A stretch of DNA of 64,000 nucleotides from an uncultured Clostridium sp. (lineage in GTDB: Bacteria > Bacillota > Clostridia > TANB77 > CAG-508), in NCBI GenBank assembly GCA_946495655.1, contig CAMMDS010000003.1, positions 41,697-105,696 of the forward strand, in the 5' to 3' direction. The notes beneath the pieces are model-generated. The model worked only from the letters and a program-made list of their open reading frames with translations. It searched no databases and had not been told where the DNA came from. A program made the position numbers and the translations under genes. This document shows, piece by piece, positions 20,571 through 29,693 of this stretch (within the stretch, counting starts at the first letter, position 1; each line of letters begins with the position of its first letter).

Positions 20571-21800
20571 TTATACTGCTTTCTTAGTAACTTTTTTTCT
20601 TGCTTTCTTTCCTTTTTCTACCTTTGTATATTGTCCTTCTGATGTATACGAATTATATAACTTTCTCATGACTCCTAATTCTACTAATTTATTCTTATAG
20701 AAGTTAATTATTTTGAAATATTTATTTTCATTTGAGTATACTTTTTCTAAATCACTTTTTATAAATAAAATTTCTTTTTGTTTGATGTATTCATCATAAT
20801 CTTTTTCTTTAATTTTTTCTACTTCTTTATATTTGTCCCAGAATTTCTTATATTCTTCCCTTTGTGCTGGTTTTTCCCAATAAATCTTTGTACTTAATAA
20901 TTTTACATTATATTCTTCTATTATATTAATAAGAAGAGAATATGCTTTTTCTTGTTTCCTAAGCACTTTAGTATCAACTATTAAGCTTCTAGCATCTTTT
21001 AAAAGCTTAACATAGCATTGTTCTGCAACAACAAGAGGAAGACTATGTGTAAATAATTTTCTACTTAATCCTAAAAGAATTAAGTTCTTTTCTATTACAT
21101 CGTTCTGATCTAATTTACCTACAGTAAATCTATCAAAATTATCAAATTCTTCTAATATTTCTTTATATGTATCATTCTTTTCTATTTCAAATTTTATAGG
21201 TAGTATATTTGAAATATATTCCTCTAATGTTTTAAATATTTTATTATATATCTCTTGTTTCTCTGCATCTGTTATATTATCTGCAAGTCTTATTGAGTAA
21301 TGTTTCAATAATCCTTTATATAAACTCTCTGCTTCATGGCAATAAAATTTTTTATATCTTTCAATAAGCTTTTCTTTATCATTTAAAACATTTTGATAAT
21401 CAAGTCCTATTAAATATATTTGCTTTTTATATTTATATTCTGTGTAGTTGTTTTCCTTTAAATGAGTAATCATATAATATTGTGATAAAGCTTCTTTTTC
21501 AAATTCATTTGCTGTTTCATTTTTAACTTTTTTATATATCGAATCCATTATATATTTATCTATCACTTCTAAGTATAACGCATATGTGTCATCCATTTTT
21601 TTAGTTAATACTTCTTTTTTATCTTGCTCTTTTAAAGAATTTAAATTTTCATATGCTTTTAGAATATTATTTCTTTTCATTGAAATTATCATACCATTTA
21701 TTCCGATTTTAGTTGGTATAAGTAATTTACTAATTGTGTTTGAAATCTTAGAGAAAAATGTTTTTTCTGAATCATAAATTCTTAAACTTCTTTCTTCCAT
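20571..21800 (-). CDS. Hypothetical protein (~409 aa), located where phoH is usually found between yqfD and ybeY
   Basis: Intact ORF, no recognised domain, Lys/Glu-rich helical. Confidence 0.7.
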   Translation of the reverse strand: MEERSLRIYDSEKTFFSKISNTISKLLIPTKIGINGMIISMKRNNILKAYENLNSLKEQDKKEVLTKKMDDTYALYLEVIDKYIMDSIYKKVKNETANEFEKEALSQYYMITHLKENNYTEYKYKKQIYLIGLDYQNVLNDKEKLIERYKKFYCHEAESLYKGLLKHYSIRLADNITDAEKQEIYNKIFKTLEEYISNILPIKFEIEKNDTYKEILEEFDNFDRFTVGKLDQNDVIEKNLILLGLSRKLFTHSLPLVVAEQCYVKLLKDARSLIVDTKVLRKQEKAYSLLINIIEEYNVKLLSTKIYWEKPAQREEYKKFWDKYKEVEKIKEKDYDEYIKQKEILFIKSDLEKVYSNENKYFKIINFYKNKLVELGVMRKLYNSYTSEGQYTKVEKGKKARKKVTKKAV

Positions 21801-21843
21801 GCTATCATCCTTTCTCTTCATTAGTGTAAATTTTATTTAAGTA

Positions 21844-23025
21844 TTAATAAACTATTTTTTCTTCTATCCCTATATTTTCCTCTACTTCATAAGTAACTTG
21901 CACTTCTATATATTCAGCTTCTGATTTTACCTGTACTTGCTTATCTAAGATCTTTTTATTTTCTATTTCTTCTTTCAATGTTTCTGCTGCTTTATCTATT
22001 CCCATTTGTTTAGCTTCTTCAATACTATGTACAACAGTTACTTCCTCATATTCTTTATATGTATATTTTACAAGTTCAAGTGGTAAATAAAAGTTAGAAA
22101 ATAGTTTTAATTTTTTATTCTCCTCTATTGTATCATATTTTTGAAATTTTGGAATACTTTTATGCAAATTTATTTGAAAATTATTTATCTTTACGGAATA
22201 TTTATTTTCGACATTTCCAGTTTCTATTTTTTTCGTTTCTTTTAGATTAATTTTTTCAGTAGTTGTATACCAAACTTTTGCCTGTATCTCGCCTTGAGAG
22301 TGAACATATTGCTTTCCTGTATATTTTCCTTCAAGCCACCCTGCAATTATCACATCTCCTTTTTTTACAATATCACCCTCCTTTACTAGGGGTGTACCGT
22401 TTTTAGCGCTCACTTTTGTAATCATTGCATCTTTATCTGCTACAATATTGCAATATTCATCTTCATCTATAATCTCTGGTTTTTCATCTGCTTCTACTAT
22501 TTCTATAGTTGCATTAGTTCCTTCAATCTCTATACCAACCCATGCTATATCATCTCTTTCTAGTCTAATTTTATTTATAATATCTTTTGTGTCGACTTTA
22601 CTTTTTGGTTTTCCTATAGATAATCCTTGTTCTTCTGCCAATTGTAATATTTCATCTTTTGATATATTTACATTTCCCTCAACTTCTATATTCCATATAA
22701 AATTTGATAAAGCTATTATAGATAATATAATTATTAAGAGTAAAATTAAAAATACTTTTCTTTTTTTGTATTTTTTTATCACAAAGGGGAATCCTTTTTT
22801 ATTCTCAATTTTTACTTTACATTTGGTTTTCTTACAAATTTCTTTTAATTCTTTAAAATTTCTTGCTTCTATACTTGTATGCAGTCTTATAGAATCTTCT
22901 CTTTTTAAATTCCATAAAAGTATCTGTTTATTATTACAAATATTAATAAATCTTTCTATATAATATCCTTCTACTACGATATTAACATATCCAGACATAT
23001 ATTGCGTTATTTTACTTGAATTCAA
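21844..23025 (-). CDS. yqfD: Sporulation protein YqfD
   Basis: Single TM, WNIEVEGNVNISKDEILQLAEEQGLSIGKPKSKVD..., EGDIVKKGDVIIAGWLEG; adjacent to yqfC. Confidence 0.9.
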   Translation of the reverse strand: MNSSKITQYMSGYVNIVVEGYYIERFINICNNKQILLWNLKREDSIRLHTSIEARNFKELKEICKKTKCKVKIENKKGFPFVIKKYKKRKVFLILLLIIILSIIALSNFIWNIEVEGNVNISKDEILQLAEEQGLSIGKPKSKVDTKDIINKIRLERDDIAWVGIEIEGTNATIEIVEADEKPEIIDEDEYCNIVADKDAMITKVSAKNGTPLVKEGDIVKKGDVIIAGWLEGKYTGKQYVHSQGEIQAKVWYTTTEKINLKETKKIETGNVENKYSVKINNFQINLHKSIPKFQKYDTIEENKKLKLFSNFYLPLELVKYTYKEYEEVTVVHSIEEAKQMGIDKAAETLKEEIENKKILDKQVQVKSEAEYIEVQVTYEVEENIGIEEKIVY

Positions 23026-23040
23026 AGTTATTCCTCCTTT

Positions 23041-23095
23041 GGCGTTATAGGGACAGGCCTTAAAACGACAAGGTTGTCGTTTTGGGAACAGGTCT
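23041..23095. repeat. GGGACAG-core repeat containing hairpin AAAACGACAAGGTTGTCGTTTT
   Basis: Perfect 10-bp stem; flanked by GGGACAGGCC / GGGAACAGGTC. Confidence 0.65.
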
Positions 23096-23100
23096 ACTTT

Positions 23101-23397
23101 CTATTTGTTCATATCTTCTGTATTCTCTGTTGTATCTTCAAAGTCTATACTTTCTATTTTTCCAGTAACTAATAAATCATCTGTTGTCATTTCTTCTAAA
23201 TTAAGATTAAATCCATTTATATTAACAATACCTATATAAGTATTAACTCTCACAAAATAATCTTGATATTCTAAAATTCCTCTATAGTTTTCTATAAGTA
23301 ATCTTTCAAATCCTATTATAGTTACTTTTGGATTATTAGTGCTAAGCTCTACTGGAATTTCTAAAATCTCATCTAGCTTTCTAATCTTTTTTCTCAC
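23101..23397 (-). CDS. yqfC: YabP/YqfC family sporulation protein
   Basis: LSTNNPKVTIIGFERLLIENYRGILEYQDYFVRVNTYIGIVNINGFNLNLEEMTTDDLLVTGKIESI. Confidence 0.9.
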   Translation of the reverse strand: MRKKIRKLDEILEIPVELSTNNPKVTIIGFERLLIENYRGILEYQDYFVRVNTYIGIVNINGFNLNLEEMTTDDLLVTGKIESIDFEDTTENTEDMNK

Positions 23398-23480
23398 TAT
23401 TTTATCCTCCCTCTAATTTTGGACAGATACCGCTTAGTTATTTGTACTAATTGGGATCGGTATTACTTTTTCAAAATTGT

Positions 23481-24293
23481 TTACCTTTCAAATTCTTCTA
23501 TCGATTTGAATTCGTACCCCATATTTTTTATTTCTTTTATACAATAATCTAGTATATTGCTATTATCTTTGGATGTACTATGTAATAATATAACTTCTCC
23601 ATTATGAACATTGTCTAATATTTTTTGTTTTCCATATTCTTCTCTTCCTTGCTTATTTTCATCCCAATCATCATATGCAAATGACCACATTACTGTTGTA
23701 TACCCTAATGTATTTGTATATGCTACTGTTCTTTCACTATATTCTCCTTTAGGTGGTCTTATGTATTTCATTTCATAACCAAATTTATCATATAAAGCAG
23801 TATGAAGTTCCATTACATCTTCTTTTATCTCCTCATTACTCGATTCTGGCATACATATATGATCTGCAGTATGATTTCCTATTATATGTCCATCATCTAT
23901 CATTCTTTTTACTAAATCAGAAGCAGAATTTAAATAATGTCCTGTTATAAAGAAAGTGGCTTTTACATCATTTTGCTTTAAAACTTCTAAAATTTTTTCA
24001 GTATAACCTGCTTCATAACCACAGTCAAATGTTAAATATACATATGGTTTTTCACTATTTCCCATACTTATACCTTCATACTGATCTATTATTCTTTTGT
24101 TCTCACTTCCTAAATCTGGTTGTACATGATTGTCTCCTCTTTTTATTCCCCATTCTATCTTTTTATCACTTATAGTACCTGTATTTGTTTCTACTGTTTG
24201 TTTAACATTTAAATTGGCAATTGAAAAAATAAAAACAAATATAAGGCAAATCATAGCAAAATCAGTCATTCTTTTTAAATATTTTTTATTCAT
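23481..24293 (-). CDS. Polysaccharide deacetylase family protein (PdaA-like)
   Basis: VYLTFDCGYEAGYTEKILEVLKQNDVKATFFITGHYL...IGNHTADHICM...RPPKGEYSERT. Confidence 0.9.
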   Translation of the reverse strand: MNKKYLKRMTDFAMICLIFVFIFSIANLNVKQTVETNTGTISDKKIEWGIKRGDNHVQPDLGSENKRIIDQYEGISMGNSEKPYVYLTFDCGYEAGYTEKILEVLKQNDVKATFFITGHYLNSASDLVKRMIDDGHIIGNHTADHICMPESSNEEIKEDVMELHTALYDKFGYEMKYIRPPKGEYSERTVAYTNTLGYTTVMWSFAYDDWDENKQGREEYGKQKILDNVHNGEVILLHSTSKDNSNILDYCIKEIKNMGYEFKSIEEFER

Positions 24294-24362
24294 GTCATCC
24301 TCCTCATATAATATGACTTTTATATATTTAATTTTATGCTAATCACATTTAGTTATTACAAG

Positions 24363-24383
24363 AATTTGTTATGATAACAAATT
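24363..24383. promoter_or_regulatory. Perfect 21-bp palindrome AATTTGTTATGATAACAAATT (candidate operator) in the divergent pda/agrA intergenic region
   Basis: 10-bp arms with single central G. Confidence 0.6.
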
Positions 24384-24466
24384 TTACTTAAATACTTATT
24401 TAAATATTATTTTGAGATTTTTGTTTAAAATTCGACAAATAAATTTATTTTTCTAAAAAATTAATA

Positions 24467-24495
24467 TTGACAAGCTAAAATTTTTAGATTATATT
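24467..24495 (+). promoter_or_regulatory. Sigma-A-type promoter upstream of agrA-like gene
   Basis: TTGACA - 17 bp - TATATT. Confidence 0.65.
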
Positions 24496-24582
24496 ATTAT
24501 AGGTAACTGGAAAAAATTGGTTGTATTTTTAAGGTTTATCGAATTTAATTTCAGTTCTACATTTATTGTACGGAGGATAAAA

Positions 24583-25323
24583 ATGATAAATTTTGTACTA
24601 TGCGATGACAATTATAGTGCTATTAATAAATTATCTAAAATGTTAAATTCAATAATCATTTCTCATAATTTAAAAGGTCAAATAACTTATACCACTAGCA
24701 ATCCTAATGAACTTTTAGCTTTCGTAAAAAATAATCCAACTGACGTGTTATTATTAGATATTGATTTAAAATCTTCTACTACTGGATTGCAGATAGCAGA
24801 ACAAATTAGAAAAATAGATAAGAATATTTACATTATTTTTGTAACAGGTCATTTTGAGTTTGGAATGGTTGCATATAAATATAAGACCTTTGATTTTTTA
24901 CAAAAACCTTTAACTAAAGAGCGATTTGAAGAAACTATACTGAGGCTATACTCTGATATTTTTGGTAACAAGATTAATTATATTAGACTTGATAATGATA
25001 AAACTGTTATCAAAGAAAATACTATAAGATTTATAAAAAAAGATGGTATGAAGGTAATATTTCACACAGATACAAGAGATTACGAAACATATAGCTCATT
25101 TAGTAAAATATCTGGTATGTTACCTTATAATTTTGTAAGATGTCATAAATCATATATAGTTAATTTATCTAAAATATCTGATGTGGACATGACAGATAAT
25201 ACAATTTATTTTACTAGAAATGATAAATGTTTTATTGGTCCAAAATATAAAGAAAATTTTATGGAGGTTTTTAAAAATGAATATTTTACAAACAATTTGG
25301 ACAAACTTAATCGTGCCCAATGA
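24583..25323 (+). CDS. agrA: LytTR-family response regulator (AgrA-like)
   Basis: INFVLCDDNYSAINKL receiver; DVLLLDIDLKSSTTGLQIAEQIRK; LytTR domain YSSFSKISGMLPYNFVRCHKSYIVNLSKI. Confidence 0.9.
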   Translation: MINFVLCDDNYSAINKLSKMLNSIIISHNLKGQITYTTSNPNELLAFVKNNPTDVLLLDIDLKSSTTGLQIAEQIRKIDKNIYIIFVTGHFEFGMVAYKYKTFDFLQKPLTKERFEETILRLYSDIFGNKINYIRLDNDKTVIKENTIRFIKKDGMKVIFHTDTRDYETYSSFSKISGMLPYNFVRCHKSYIVNLSKISDVDMTDNTIYFTRNDKCFIGPKYKENFMEVFKNEYFTNNLDKLNRAQ

Positions 25324-26629
25324 ACCACTTCTCAAATTTTTACTTATTCCAATAGCATACATTGATGCTCTCGTTGGAATGTTATTTTTTACAACAGTAT
25401 TAAACATTGATACTTCTAGAAAGAAGAAAATTATTTATGTCCTTGTTTATGGTACTATTGGAAATTTAATTTCTTTTATTATTCCAACTTCGTTTGGTGT
25501 TTTCGTGAACATAATAGTATGGCCTATTACTATTTTCTTTGTATTTAAAACTAGTATTATTAAAGCTCTTTTAGCTGAAATAATTACTATGGTAGTAACA
25601 TCTACACTAGAATTTGCGTTTGCAAATATATTTTTAAACTTATTCAATATTACTTCTGATATGATAATCACAGTTCCATTTTATAGAATAATTGTTGCAT
25701 TAAGTATATATCTAATATTATTATTAGTTACAAAATTTATAAACATATTCAAATTAAATATACAAGTTTTTGACAATATGACTACTCGCTCTAAAATTTT
25801 ACTCATTATAAATGCATTATTAATGGTTCTTATATTGGCAATGCAATTCTATCTTATTACATTTTACAGTAGTACTATGCCATTATCTATTACTTTAATA
25901 AGCATTATTGGTCTTATTGCATATTTCTCTGTTAGTATATACAGTATTGTGAGCTCTTCAAAATTAGAAGTTACTCAAAGAGATTTAGAAAGTGCAAATC
26001 ACACGATACATTCTTTGACAATTCTACATGACCAAGTTAGATCTTTTAAACATGATTTTGATAATATGGTAAATAGTATTGGTGGATATGTTGTAAATGA
26101 AGATATTCCAGGACTTAAAAAATATTATAATCAACTTCTTGAAGAGTGTAATAAAACTAATAATCTTTATGCATTATCTCCAAAAGTAATAAATCATCCC
26201 GCAATTTACCATATGCTAGCTACAAAATATTATGAGGCAGATCAACTTAATATTCAAATAAATCTTAATGTATTTTTAGACTTAAATGAAATTGAAAATC
26301 GTATGAAAATTTTAGATTTTACTAGGATTCTTGGTATTTTATTAGACAATGCTATTGATGCTGCTCAAGAATGTGATAATAAAATAATTAATGTTATATT
26401 TAGAAAAGAAATTAGTAATGATATGATTACAATAATTATTCAAAATACTTATAAAAATAAAGAGGTTAATACTGAAGAAATCTATCAAAAAGGTATTAGT
26501 AGTAAAGAGAATCATAGTGGACTTGGACTATGGAAAGTAAGACAGATACTAATGCGCAATAATAATTTAAATTTATTTACTACTAAAAATGATGAATATT
26601 TCTCACAACAATTTGAGATTTATAAATAA
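25277..26629 (+). CDS. agrC: AgrC-like sensor histidine kinase (GHKL)
   Basis: 6-TM N-terminus; RSFKHDFDNMVNSIGGY; ILLDNAIDAAQECDNK; KGISSKENHSGLGLWKVRQIL. Confidence 0.9.
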   Translation: MNILQTIWTNLIVPNEPLLKFLLIPIAYIDALVGMLFFTTVLNIDTSRKKKIIYVLVYGTIGNLISFIIPTSFGVFVNIIVWPITIFFVFKTSIIKALLAEIITMVVTSTLEFAFANIFLNLFNITSDMIITVPFYRIIVALSIYLILLLVTKFINIFKLNIQVFDNMTTRSKILLIINALLMVLILAMQFYLITFYSSTMPLSITLISIIGLIAYFSVSIYSIVSSSKLEVTQRDLESANHTIHSLTILHDQVRSFKHDFDNMVNSIGGYVVNEDIPGLKKYYNQLLEECNKTNNLYALSPKVINHPAIYHMLATKYYEADQLNIQINLNVFLDLNEIENRMKILDFTRILGILLDNAIDAAQECDNKIINVIFRKEISNDMITIIIQNTYKNKEVNTEEIYQKGISSKENHSGLGLWKVRQILMRNNNLNLFTTKNDEYFSQQFEIYK

Positions 26630-26636
26630 TTTATTA

Positions 26637-26682
26637 ACTAAAAATAGCTTCCTATAAAAGAAGCTATTTTTAGTTTTGTCGA
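26637..26682. terminator. Bidirectional terminator between agrC and agrD
   Basis: AAAAATAGCTTC-CTATAAAA-GAAGCTATTTTT. Confidence 0.8.
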
Positions 26683-26728
26683 TTTTTTGTTTATTATATG
26701 GAAAATAGTTGTTATCCAATTTAATTTA

Positions 26729-26848
26729 TTAGTCTTTTTTTATTAAAGATGCTGGCATCTTTGGTTGATGAAACACTCCCATCATAACACATGCTGCATT
26801 TGTAGATTTTGCATATTTTTCTGCCATTTTTGCTAATGTTTTTAACAT
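26729..26848 (-). CDS. agrD: AgrD-like cyclic lactone autoinducer peptide precursor (39 aa; not in ORF track)
   Basis: MLKTLAKMAEKYAKSTNAACVMMGVFHQPKMPASLIKKD*; amphipathic leader, central Cys, QPKMPxSL C-tail typical of AgrD; GGGGAGG RBS; next to agrB. Confidence 0.92.
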   Translation of the reverse strand: MLKTLAKMAEKYAKSTNAACVMMGVFHQPKMPASLIKKD

Positions 26849-26916
26849 AATAAATTCCTCCCCATCGTTTTAATTTTATATAATAAAACATTGCCGGCTA
26901 ATGTTTATTACCTAAT

Positions 26917-27546
26917 TTAATTTTCTAATTGTTTTTCATATAATTCATGACCATATTTATTTTTTGTTAACATATATGCAATTCTTGATATGGAAATAGA
27001 CTGTAGAATAGTTCCTATAATTAATATATTTGATAATAATTGATTCTGTATTACCAGTGAAGCTACTAGCGTGATGACTAATGTAATGTATGATAATATC
27101 TTCTTCGTTTTTCTTTCCTTTTTACTTATAATTGGTACTTCTTCTGTATCTGCTGGGGCATACATACTTATCATTAATAATCCAAAAACTAAACTAAGTG
27201 CTACTAGTATGTATTTTTGTATGTCATTTAGAATTAAGTATTTGCTTATTATTATATCTCCATAAAAAAATACAATAGTACTTATTATACATCCTAAATG
27301 TGTATGTAAGTGAAATCCTCCTGATACAGTTCTATATGGTATTATCGCTATATATGCAAATACCATATACCATCCAATTCCAAGCAAGAAACTTAAGCCA
27401 AATAGTAAAATCATTTTAGGCATTTCTCCAATTATTAATTGTAATCCATAAAGTATTATCTCCGCTTTTTCATCTGTCATATCAGGCATTTTCTTTTTCA
27501 TTTTCTTTATAATGAAATTACAAAATTTTTCTATCAATTTTTTCAC
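26917..27546 (-). CDS. agrB: Accessory gene regulator AgrB (AgrD-processing membrane peptidase)
   Basis: PYRTVSGGFHLHTHLGCII catalytic His region, APADTEEVPIISKKERK. Confidence 0.95.
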   Translation of the reverse strand: MKKLIEKFCNFIIKKMKKKMPDMTDEKAEIILYGLQLIIGEMPKMILLFGLSFLLGIGWYMVFAYIAIIPYRTVSGGFHLHTHLGCIISTIVFFYGDIIISKYLILNDIQKYILVALSLVFGLLMISMYAPADTEEVPIISKKERKTKKILSYITLVITLVASLVIQNQLLSNILIIGTILQSISISRIAYMLTKNKYGHELYEKQLEN

Positions 27547-27667
27547 CTCATTCGTTCTGAAAACATAATAATACTTTTTTTGACATTTTTTTCAGTTATT
27601 ATACAAATTATATTTTATTTAATACAAAAATTTACTTTTTTCATTTTCATATAATTCTTTATCAATT

Positions 27668-27697
27668 TCATAAAAAAAGAAGCTATTAAAATTAGCT
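27668..27697 (-). terminator. Hairpin terminator of the rluA-family gene
   Basis: AAGAAGCTATTAAAATTAGCTTCT stem next to stop at 27699. Confidence 0.6.
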
Positions 27698-27698
27698 T

Positions 27699-28386
27699 CT
27701 ATAAATCTATTCCTTCTAATATCTTCCATGTTCCATTTAATTCTGGTATTGATTTAAATGTCATTTTTTCTTTTGTAATTGGGTGTAATATCTCTAAACT
27801 ATATGCCCAGAGAGCTATTTGCTTCCCATGACCTCTACCACCATACTTTTGGTCTCCATATATACTATGATTTCTACTTGAAAGCTGTACTCTTATTTGA
27901 TGATGTCTTCCTGTATGTAAATCTATTTTTAATACTGACAAATTAATTTCTTCGTTATATTTTAATACTTCATAATCAAGTGAAGCTAGTTTTGCATTTT
28001 TAGTACCTTCTTTAACCACTTTACTAATATTATTTCTTTCATTTTTTAGTAGATAATCTTCTAAACTGCCGCTTCTCTTCTCGCATTTTCCCATTTACAA
28101 CAACCAAATATGTTTTTTTAAAATTTTTTTCTCTTACTTGTTCACTTAATCTTGCTGCTGCTTTAGAAGTTTTAGCGAAAACCATTACTCCACCAACAGG
28201 TCTATCTAATCTATGTACTAATCCTAAATATACATTTCCAGGTTTGTTATACTTTTCTTTTAAATAATCTTTGATTATAGTAATCATATCAATGTCGCCT
28301 GTTTTATCTCCCTGTGAAGGAATATTAACTGGTTTTTCTACTACTATTATATGGTTGTCTTCATATATTACTTTTAATTTCTGCAT
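27699..28386 (-). CDS. RluA-family pseudouridine synthase, split by a +1 frame change at an in-frame CGG; complement(join(27699..28070,28072..28386))
   Basis: N part IYEDNHIIVVEKPVNIPSQGD...LVHRLDRPVGGVMVFAKTSKAAARLSEQVREKNFKKTYLVVVNGKMREEK; +1 part GSLEDYLLKNERNNISKVV...DLHTGRHHQIRVQLSSRNHSIYGDQKYGG; 0-frame reads AAG CGG CAG. Confidence 0.92.
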
Positions 28387-28420
28387 TTTTTATTCCTTTC
28401 TCTTTGCAACTTTCTTCTAA

Positions 28421-29278
28421 TTATTCCTCCCATCTTCCATAAATTCCACAAGGAAGTATTAATTTTGAATTTGACATTGGTAGTCCAATTTCTCCATGAG
28501 AGTATTGGCCTTTTTTCTTTATATTTAATCTCAATATGTTTTCTAGTACCATACTTGAAATACCTGTCGTATATGAATTAATTAAGAAAAATAATGGTTT
28601 ATCTGATAATACTTTAGAACATAGTTCTACTAAATCATATATATTATCTTCAAATTTCCAAACTTCTCCATTTGTTCCTCTTCCATAAGATGGAGGATCC
28701 ATTATTATTGCATCATATTTATTTCCTCTACGTATTTCTCTATTAACAAACTTCACAACATCATCAACAATAAATCTAACAGGTCTATCTTTTAACCCTG
28801 ATGAAACTATATTTTCTTTCGCCCATGTAGTCATACCTTTCGAGCTATCTACATGACACACCTGTGCTCCAGCATAACTACAAGCCACAGTTGCACCACC
28901 AGTATATGCAAATAGATTTAAAACTTTTATATCTCTTTTTGCATTCTTTATTTTATCTATCATCCAGTCCCAATTTACTGCTTGTTCAGGAAATAGCCCT
29001 GTATGTTTAAATCCCATTGGTTTAATATTAAATGTTAAATTTTTATATTTTATTTGCCAATTTTCAGGCACCTTTTTATTGTATTTCCATCCTCCTCCAC
29101 CTGAAGAGCTTCTGTTATACCTTGCATTTGCTGAGTTCCACTTTTCAGGGAAAGATTTACTGTTCCAAATTATCTGAGGATCAGGTCTTATTAAAATAAC
29201 ATTCCCCCATCTCTCTAATTTTTCTCCATTTGCCATATCTAGTATTTCATAATCTTTCCAATTATTTGCTACAATCAT
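28421..29278 (-). CDS. Class I SAM-dependent methyltransferase (RlmI/RlmK-like)
   Basis: VLNLFAYTGGATVACSYAGAQVCHVDSSKGMTTWAKEN...DAIIMDPPSYGRG. Confidence 0.85.
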   Translation of the reverse strand: MIVANNWKDYEILDMANGEKLERWGNVILIRPDPQIIWNSKSFPEKWNSANARYNRSSSGGGGWKYNKKVPENWQIKYKNLTFNIKPMGFKHTGLFPEQAVNWDWMIDKIKNAKRDIKVLNLFAYTGGATVACSYAGAQVCHVDSSKGMTTWAKENIVSSGLKDRPVRFIVDDVVKFVNREIRRGNKYDAIIMDPPSYGRGTNGEVWKFEDNIYDLVELCSKVLSDKPLFFLINSYTTGISSMVLENILRLNIKKKGQYSHGEIGLPMSNSKLILPCGIYGRWEE

Positions 29279-29342
29279 ATTTCTACTCCTTTTAGTATTA
29301 AAAATTGTTATTTATAAGATTTAGATAGTTATATTTTCAATT

Positions 29343-29588
29343 TTAAATCTTTGTTAAAACATTAATAAAACTTGATATTAATAATATATCTAATACCATA
29401 AAACTAACTGTTGCAGTTATTACTGTTGTCATAATTTTATGTTTAGTAATAGTTTCATATACTTTATTTAATATACTATTTCTTTCTTTAGTTTTAATTT
29501 TCTCTTTCCTTATATTGTTAGTTTTTCTGCTTGCTTGTCCATTCTTTAAGTCTAAAATAACATCCTTTGCATACTCCATAATATACAT
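29343..29588 (-). CDS. Small hypothetical membrane protein
   Basis: C-terminal TM; intact ORF with RBS. Confidence 0.5.
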   Translation of the reverse strand: MYIMEYAKDVILDLKNGQASRKTNNIRKEKIKTKERNSILNKVYETITKHKIMTTVITATVSFMVLDILLISSFINVLTKI

Positions 29589-29693
29589 TCCCCCTATATC
29601 TATATTTCTATATTATATAGATATTCACGAATATATATTAATATTCATATTTTCGTATGCCAAATATCCCTATATTATATATTTTTTCTGCAA

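Noticed and set aside
5699-28071. Simple reassignment of CGG to another amino acid (Trp, Gln) as reported in some Firmicutes
   Set aside because: Reassignment would not restore reading frame; all three genes need a frame change at CGG.
5125-28386. Treating the three split genes as ordinary pseudogenes or sequencing errors
   Set aside because: Possible for one gene, but all three share the same frame direction and an in-frame CGG at the junction, while no intact CDS was seen to contain in-frame CGG; kept as the main alternative to be excluded with reads.
5690-28386. Classical -1 slippery heptamer frameshifting
   Set aside because: No X XXY YYZ heptamer at the junctions and the frame change is +1 (or -2), not -1.
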